Of a DNA stretch of 64,000 bases, positions 58,894 through 64,000 are shown piece after piece; the first letter of the stretch is position 1; each line of letters opens with the position of its first letter. The notes beneath the pieces were generated by a model that ran no database searches, was not told the origin of the DNA, and was given only the letters and a program-made list of their open reading frames with translations. The position numbers were made by a program, and so were the translations under genes. The stretch comes from Hoplostethus atlanticus (Eukaryota; Chordata; Actinopteri; Trachichthyiformes; Trachichthyidae), in contig JAXDDX010000035.1 of NCBI GenBank assembly GCA_034670405.1, forward strand, positions 1,145,001 to 1,209,000. The letters run 5' to 3'.

Positions 58894-61800
58894 CAGCCAT
58901 GCACTATTTTGTTCTAACAGAAGGTCATCCCCCTTGAGCAAATATTCCTAACAAGAATTGGTATAGTAATCCTATATTTTTTGGAAGCATACTATATAAA
59001 TATCACAGTATAACTTTAAGTCCTTGAGGGAATATTTTAGGACTGTTATAGTGATGTTTTGTTAGAGCTGTCATAGATGAAAAAGGTTGTCAAACAAAAG
59101 TCAATGTTTCCCACAAACTCTCTAAAGCTAATTGTAAGCGAAGCACTCAACACCACGGTAGCCATGCATGCAAACCTGAAAAAAAACAATTTAATACAAA
59201 TGACTTCACTCCTTTATTGACCACCCATCTATTAGGCCGTCTTCAGTCGACCAATACACAGAGAACTAGTAAGTGACATTAGCCTGGCTTTCAGGCCTAT
59301 TGTCAGAGTGGTCTAAAGATGAAAGTTTCCTTGGAAGATAGCTGCAATGAGTGCTAATGAGATCTGTTTCCTGTGCCTTGCAGGCTGCAGATTAGTTTAC
59401 CATCGACGGCCCTGTCCAAGAGCGACCATTAGTTTAGGGAATGGTACCTCGGTGGAGACATCTGTGGCGGCATGACTGATGCTCTGTGTGGAAAAATAAG
59501 ATGGAGCAAAACAGCCTTGGACTTCAATTGGGGTGAGAAAATAGGTTTCCAAGGTATTTATGGTCACCGTACACAGACAGCTGCGTCTGTGATATGCAAA
59601 ATGTTTAAAAAATGAACAAACATAAACATAAAAACATTTCTCCATTATGTCCGTTGGTTCGATTGGTTCTTCCTGTAATTTATAAATTGTGTTATGTGTC
59701 TTATTGAATTTCCCCCCTTTCTCACACAGAGCTAAATGTTTAGTATGGATTTTCATTAGAGGCATTGGAGTGATAGCTCTGTTAGCAAACTATCTTTGAG
59801 AGAGTGGAGCGCCCCAGGCTGATCATGCGAACCAACACCTCAGCAACAGACAATGCACAATGGCCATAGGACAAAAGGTGACTAGCAGAGTGGTGTCCTA
59901 TCCCGGTCTTGTTTTTTCATTTCCAAAACTGTATGAGCCGTGTAAGTGTGACAAATGTTTTACACATTAAATTATAATTGACCATTAATTTCATGTTTGT
60001 GCCCGATGCACCACAGTGAACTCCTTAGCGTTTGGAAAGTGACTCTTTGTTTGATGATATTTTGGCTCCTTTCGTACTCCTTCTTAAGTTCCAGATGTTA
60101 AAGGACGTATTGACGATGACGTAGACCGTGTGCTCTAATTTGATGGTAGTTGCAGGCATATCAGATGAACACGTAAAGATCTACAGCTCCTTTTTTTTAT
60201 AGGGTCCTCCCATTTCGGCATGCCAAAAACAATCCAAAGATCCCTCTGTAGCAGCAGCCTAATGGTTGTAAACTGGAGTGATCACTCAGACGATTGGTTA
60301 TTTCTTCTCATTTACCCCAACCATACATCACATTCCGCCTCATCGTAATGGAGACACGTGTGTTGCCGCAGCTGAATCATCATAGAGATACCCAGAAATG
60401 CAAGAACAAGATGAGGATGAAATAAAAAATTCACAATAAGATAAAATATTGTAAATCTATATGTGTTGGAGACATTTAGAAACTATTGCACATTGCAGAC
60501 TACATATTATGAGTGACAATTGAATATAATCTTAATCTGTTAGGAGGTAGCAAGAATAGTAAATAGTCTGTAGTTCATTAAATGTTCATCTGATATAGCT
60601 GAAAATACCTTCAAATTGAACCATAACCACATAGCTGAAGTAATTAAAGTACACAACCAGAATGTGTCACTACCAATACTGAGTCTCACTGTAGTGATCT
60701 CACTGTTATGGCCACCTTCCCCTTTTTTACAGCTGAATCTGAGTGTACAGAACTGAAATGCATCTTCCTCTTCTCTAAAGCTCCCTCTCCAATCTCTGAT
60801 TGACCCTCCTACCACAGATATCTTCCTGGCCTGCTGTGGTCCTACCCAGCACGGCTGATCCAAAGAAAACCCCAACCACCAGCACCCATCCAACCTCATG
60901 TTTATACTTCCATGATGAATCCAACCTGCCCAATCAGACTTCCACTGACTGGCCTTGAACTGAAACCGTATACATCTTAACCATCCCAGCCATCCGAGGC
61001 AGCCGGCGGAGGCCAAGGCAGCATTAATTGCACGGCTCGGCCCTGGTAGTGCACCGAGTCCAATGCATTTAGCGTTTCTAATTGGGAAGGAATTGCTGTG
61101 TTTACATTGGCACTGGCCGATAGAGCCGGACCCTTAGCCCTCCAGCCACCCGAGGTAAAGCCCTCTGATGGAGGAAACCCCAGGCTGCCTAGTCCCTGAA
61201 ACCTCTCTGCACAGAGCTGGAGAGAAAGTATAGAGCAGAGTGGGGAGATGGTGAGGAGGTGAATCACTGTTTTCTATCAGATTTTACCTTAAACCTGTAC
61301 TTACCAAGGGGATGACAATTTGTGCTATCTAGGGTGATGCCATCCTTCGAAGGGGCTCAATGATGAGCTTTTTTTTCCAAGGAGCAAAACATTTAGGAGC
61401 GCAGGGAGGACAGTTTAGAACATAGCATGTTAAAATAATAATGTTGACCCCTACTTTTCTAGTTAGCTTGAATTTACTTTAAGAGCATTACACTACGAAT
61501 AGAGTCCTGGAACATACTGTAGAAATCCTTGAATCCGTAGTTAATAAAGAGGCTGTTGGGAAGACCTCTTATGATTTTCTGAAAGAACTATGCTGGACCA
61601 TGCAGTGACACCATACTGTGTACAAGAAATCCCACATCAAGAACGTATTTTTACTTCAAGTTCTATCCTCGCCGCAACACATCCCTTTGATAAAAACGTC
61701 TGCTACTTGAAAGAACAACATTATTATTTGTGATCTTAACTTGTGATCTTAGGGGACTCGTTCAAATCCGACGCAAATGCATCGGGGCCACGTACAAGTT

Positions 61801-62540
61801 CATGTACCTAACATATAATGAGAAATCCAAAACGCTGGAAAAAGCATCTCACATCCAACGCGAAGACTGCAACTGGTTACCACACACACCAGTCGACCAC
61901 AATCATTTTCTCATTCCTTTTTCTGTTTGTCTTGAAAATGAAACTCGCATAGCTCAAATAGTGTCAGTAGGAAACACTGCCCACGACTAATTTTTTCTAT
62001 TCTCTTGGTCTGAAGAGTATCGGCGCGATTAACCAGCTCGATCCTGCAGACCTCACCTCTTCATTTTCGATAGCTTGTACCCTGACACACAGTCAACAGC
62101 ATACATACTGGAAAAGCGAGCTAAAGTTGGTTTTGTGTCTGCTGTTTAAAACATGGTGGTCAGTAAAGGCCCCCAAATAAAAAGGTAACGTATTATTTTA
62201 TGTGATTCAAAGTTGATGTGGAAACAATAACACACTGTAGATGAGTCAGCAGCAGGAAAATCAGGTTGAGTCGGTATATCACAGCTTCCAGCGTACGAGT
62301 GATGAAGAAAAACATGCCTCATATATTGCCATGATTCCTCCAGCAGACGACTGCAGGCCATTTCTCCTTGTTGCACCAGCCTGCTTGTGACAGTTTTAAT
62401 CTATCGACCGCGCTGAAGTGTACAGCTCAACAATTTATTTACCGCAAACTTCATAAAGTACTGGGACCTTTCTGTGAGCCCAGCCAAGCCCGAGATGATG
62501 ATGAAAGTGCGGGCCAGGACGCACACCCGCATGCATGTAA

Positions 62541-62541
<1 letters not shown>

Positions 62542-62571
<30 letters not shown>
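62542..62571. repeat. (AC)n microsatellite
   Basis: Fifteen AC units, with looser CA clusters to about 62,740. Confidence 0.9.
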
Positions 62572-62573
<2 letters not shown>

Positions 62574-62754
62574 TCCAACTGGACACACTTTCACCATCAG
62601 CCAGTTTCTGATTATCTTTTCCACTGTGGCAAACCAACACTTTCTGAACACACACAGACACAAACCCACTAACGTGTAAATGGATGCACACATAGCGCAC
62701 ACACCGTGTAGACAGACAGACAAACACACACACTGTATATACACATGACCCCGG

Positions 62755-63065
62755 GTTGCTCATTGAGTGGCCGCGACCAGGGAGGGAAAGTCTCCATACA
62801 TCAGTGCAGGGGTATATGAATGGAACAATTGCTGGTTCGCTGGCAGCAGAGACGCAGTCGCATCGCGTTAGCTTGACGGGATACCCGAAAGGTTCTGACA
62901 GCGTCCTGGCCGGGTTCGGGGTTGCCCGGGGTGATGGGGACATACCTGTGGCTGCCTTGTGTACTCTGTGGGCACATGGGAAAGACTAGCACACGTAGCA
63001 ACCCGAGGCCTGGCGGCTACGGTAGCGAAGGTTTCTGGCCGCCCCGTGCCAACCGCCGCTTCACC
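62755..63065. other. GC-rich, CpG-containing unique stretch
   Basis: This block is richer in G, C and CpG than its surroundings (for example GGCGGCTACGGTAGCGAAGG, GCCGCCCCGTGCCAACCGCC). Frames of 65-180 codons cross it, but none has a splice context or a domain I recognise. It may be a CpG-rich regulatory element, an unrecognised exon or an old repeat. Confidence 0.3.
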
Positions 63066-63711
63066 ATACACCTCAGTAATAATAAAACTTTATTCTCACT
63101 TTTTTTTGCTGTCTCTTTCTTTCTCTCACACTCTCTCTCTCACCCGCACACACACACACTCACATTACACAGACACGAGGGGAAACCATGGGTGATTCTA
63201 TATGCTGCTATGCCATGATGAGCTCAGTGCTAACTTTGAATAGGAGCCAAAAAGCCGCCGGGAGTGGAATTATTACTCCGAGTTTATTACTCTTATTCCA
63301 CGGTTTGGATACAGGGTGTTATTACTCTTTAATATGAAGACTGGGTTCGTTGAGTCACTTCTACCTCATTTTTTGACACATCCATCTACCTAGTATGTCG
63401 TGACGAACACAATGGCGGGCCGAAGTAGAGATACGGATGTGCTGAAAACCCTCGGCCTGCAGGCCCCGTGATGCAGTCCCCTCCTAGACCTCTCCAAGGG
63501 GTCTTTGGAAGAACACATGTTTTCCATAAGGGTCTTTTGCGTCTGTTCTTGCGTAAATGTTTAGCAGCGTCCCTTCTGGGAGCCGGGGCCTGTCTTTACA
63601 GTTGAGGCTAATCAGCTGTAAATTCTGTTTTAAAAAGGAAAAGGAAGGCATGGAAGGAGTTAATCCCCAAGGCTCACTGCACTCTCTCTCTCTCTCCCTC
63701 TCAGACTGCCT

Positions 63712-63713
<2 letters not shown>

Positions 63714-63769
<56 letters not shown>
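63714..63769. repeat. (CT)n-(CA)n compound microsatellite
   Basis: About 21 CT units followed by a short CA run. Confidence 0.95.
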
Positions 63770-64000
63770 TCCTCTTTCCTAAAAGTGAAAGGAGAGGATG
63801 ATGACAAAAAGAAAAGAGAGAAGAAAAGCTTGAGGCTTTGACAAATGATCTAATAAACGAGTCGGGAGATTACAGGCTGGGTGCCCGCCGGGAGAGGAAG
63901 TGGGGCAGTAAATATTTTTTAAAGGCTGTCAATAAATTTGCAGTGTTGAGTTGAGAGAAGTGTCCGGAGCCGGAGCCAAGAAGAGAGGGCTCCTGTGCTG

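Larger units (their letters stand above)
58391..64000. other. rtf2 upstream region and flank, no gene seen
   Basis: The first 150 bp upstream of the rtf2 start show no TATA box and a few CpGs, consistent with a housekeeping promoter; the start site cannot be placed. The rest holds simple repeats, a possible dispersed repeat relative (58,960-59,060) and a GC-rich stretch listed separately. No frame has splice support or a recognisable domain. Confidence 0.5.

Noticed and set aside
58668-58951. Several open frames of 66-78 codons on both strands
   Set aside because: All are translations of the (TATTG)n array.
61730-61990. 86-codon plus-strand frame
   Set aside because: No recognisable domain, splice structure or neighbour support. 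Length is within chance.
62401-62943. 180-codon minus-strand open frame
   Set aside because: It crosses a CA microsatellite and has cysteine/valine runs from the repeat. No splice context or domain.

Overview
The window looks like teleost fish chromosomal DNA. It carries three vertebrate protein genes with GT-AG introns, many fish-style dinucleotide microsatellites, an RTE/Rex3-type LINE and several foldback or TTAA-flanked elements. No prokaryotic gene organisation is visible. The gene set (tfap2c, rtf2, gcnt7) matches, from memory, the vertebrate neighbourhood that in human lies on 20q13.31. That supports the TFAP2C, RTF2 and GCNT7 calls over paralogues.

Layout: positions 1-9,100 are intergenic and rich in simple repeats. 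tfap2c lies on the minus strand (coding 18,957 to 10,551, seven coding exons, 446 codons, every splice phase consistent). Positions 19,000-24,480 hold its upstream region and intergenic DNA. rtf2 lies on the minus strand from 58,390 to 25,486 (nine coding exons, 307 codons). Its fifth intron (29,030/29,142 side to 56,579) is about 27.4 kb. Inside that intron, on the opposite strand, sits a complete gcnt7 gene (36,497-40,369, four coding exons, 433 codons). The same intron holds a 5'-truncated LINE (29,955-30,912, 11-bp target duplication), two TTAA-flanked DNA elements and a large virus-like transposon. From 58,391 to the end I see no gene, only simple repeats and one GC-rich stretch.

The main discovery is at 44,879-55,579: a 10.7-kb Polinton/Maverick-type (adintovirus-related) element. 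It has terminal inverted repeats of about 150 bp ending AG...CT and a 6-bp GCCAGT target duplication. It encodes a protein-primed family B DNA polymerase, a packaging-type P-loop ATPase, a small basic protein with a hydrophobic tail (adenovirus pX-like) and a short ORF that runs into the right repeat. It also carries a spliced gene (three coding introns, all phase 1) for an unrecognised coiled-coil protein. I find no integrase, protease or capsid gene, so it appears to be a reduced derivative moved in trans. The polymerase is broken by one in-frame TGA and by a nested 2.6-kb DNA transposon that itself holds LINE and LTR-like pieces. The ATPase, the pX-like gene and the spliced gene remain open.
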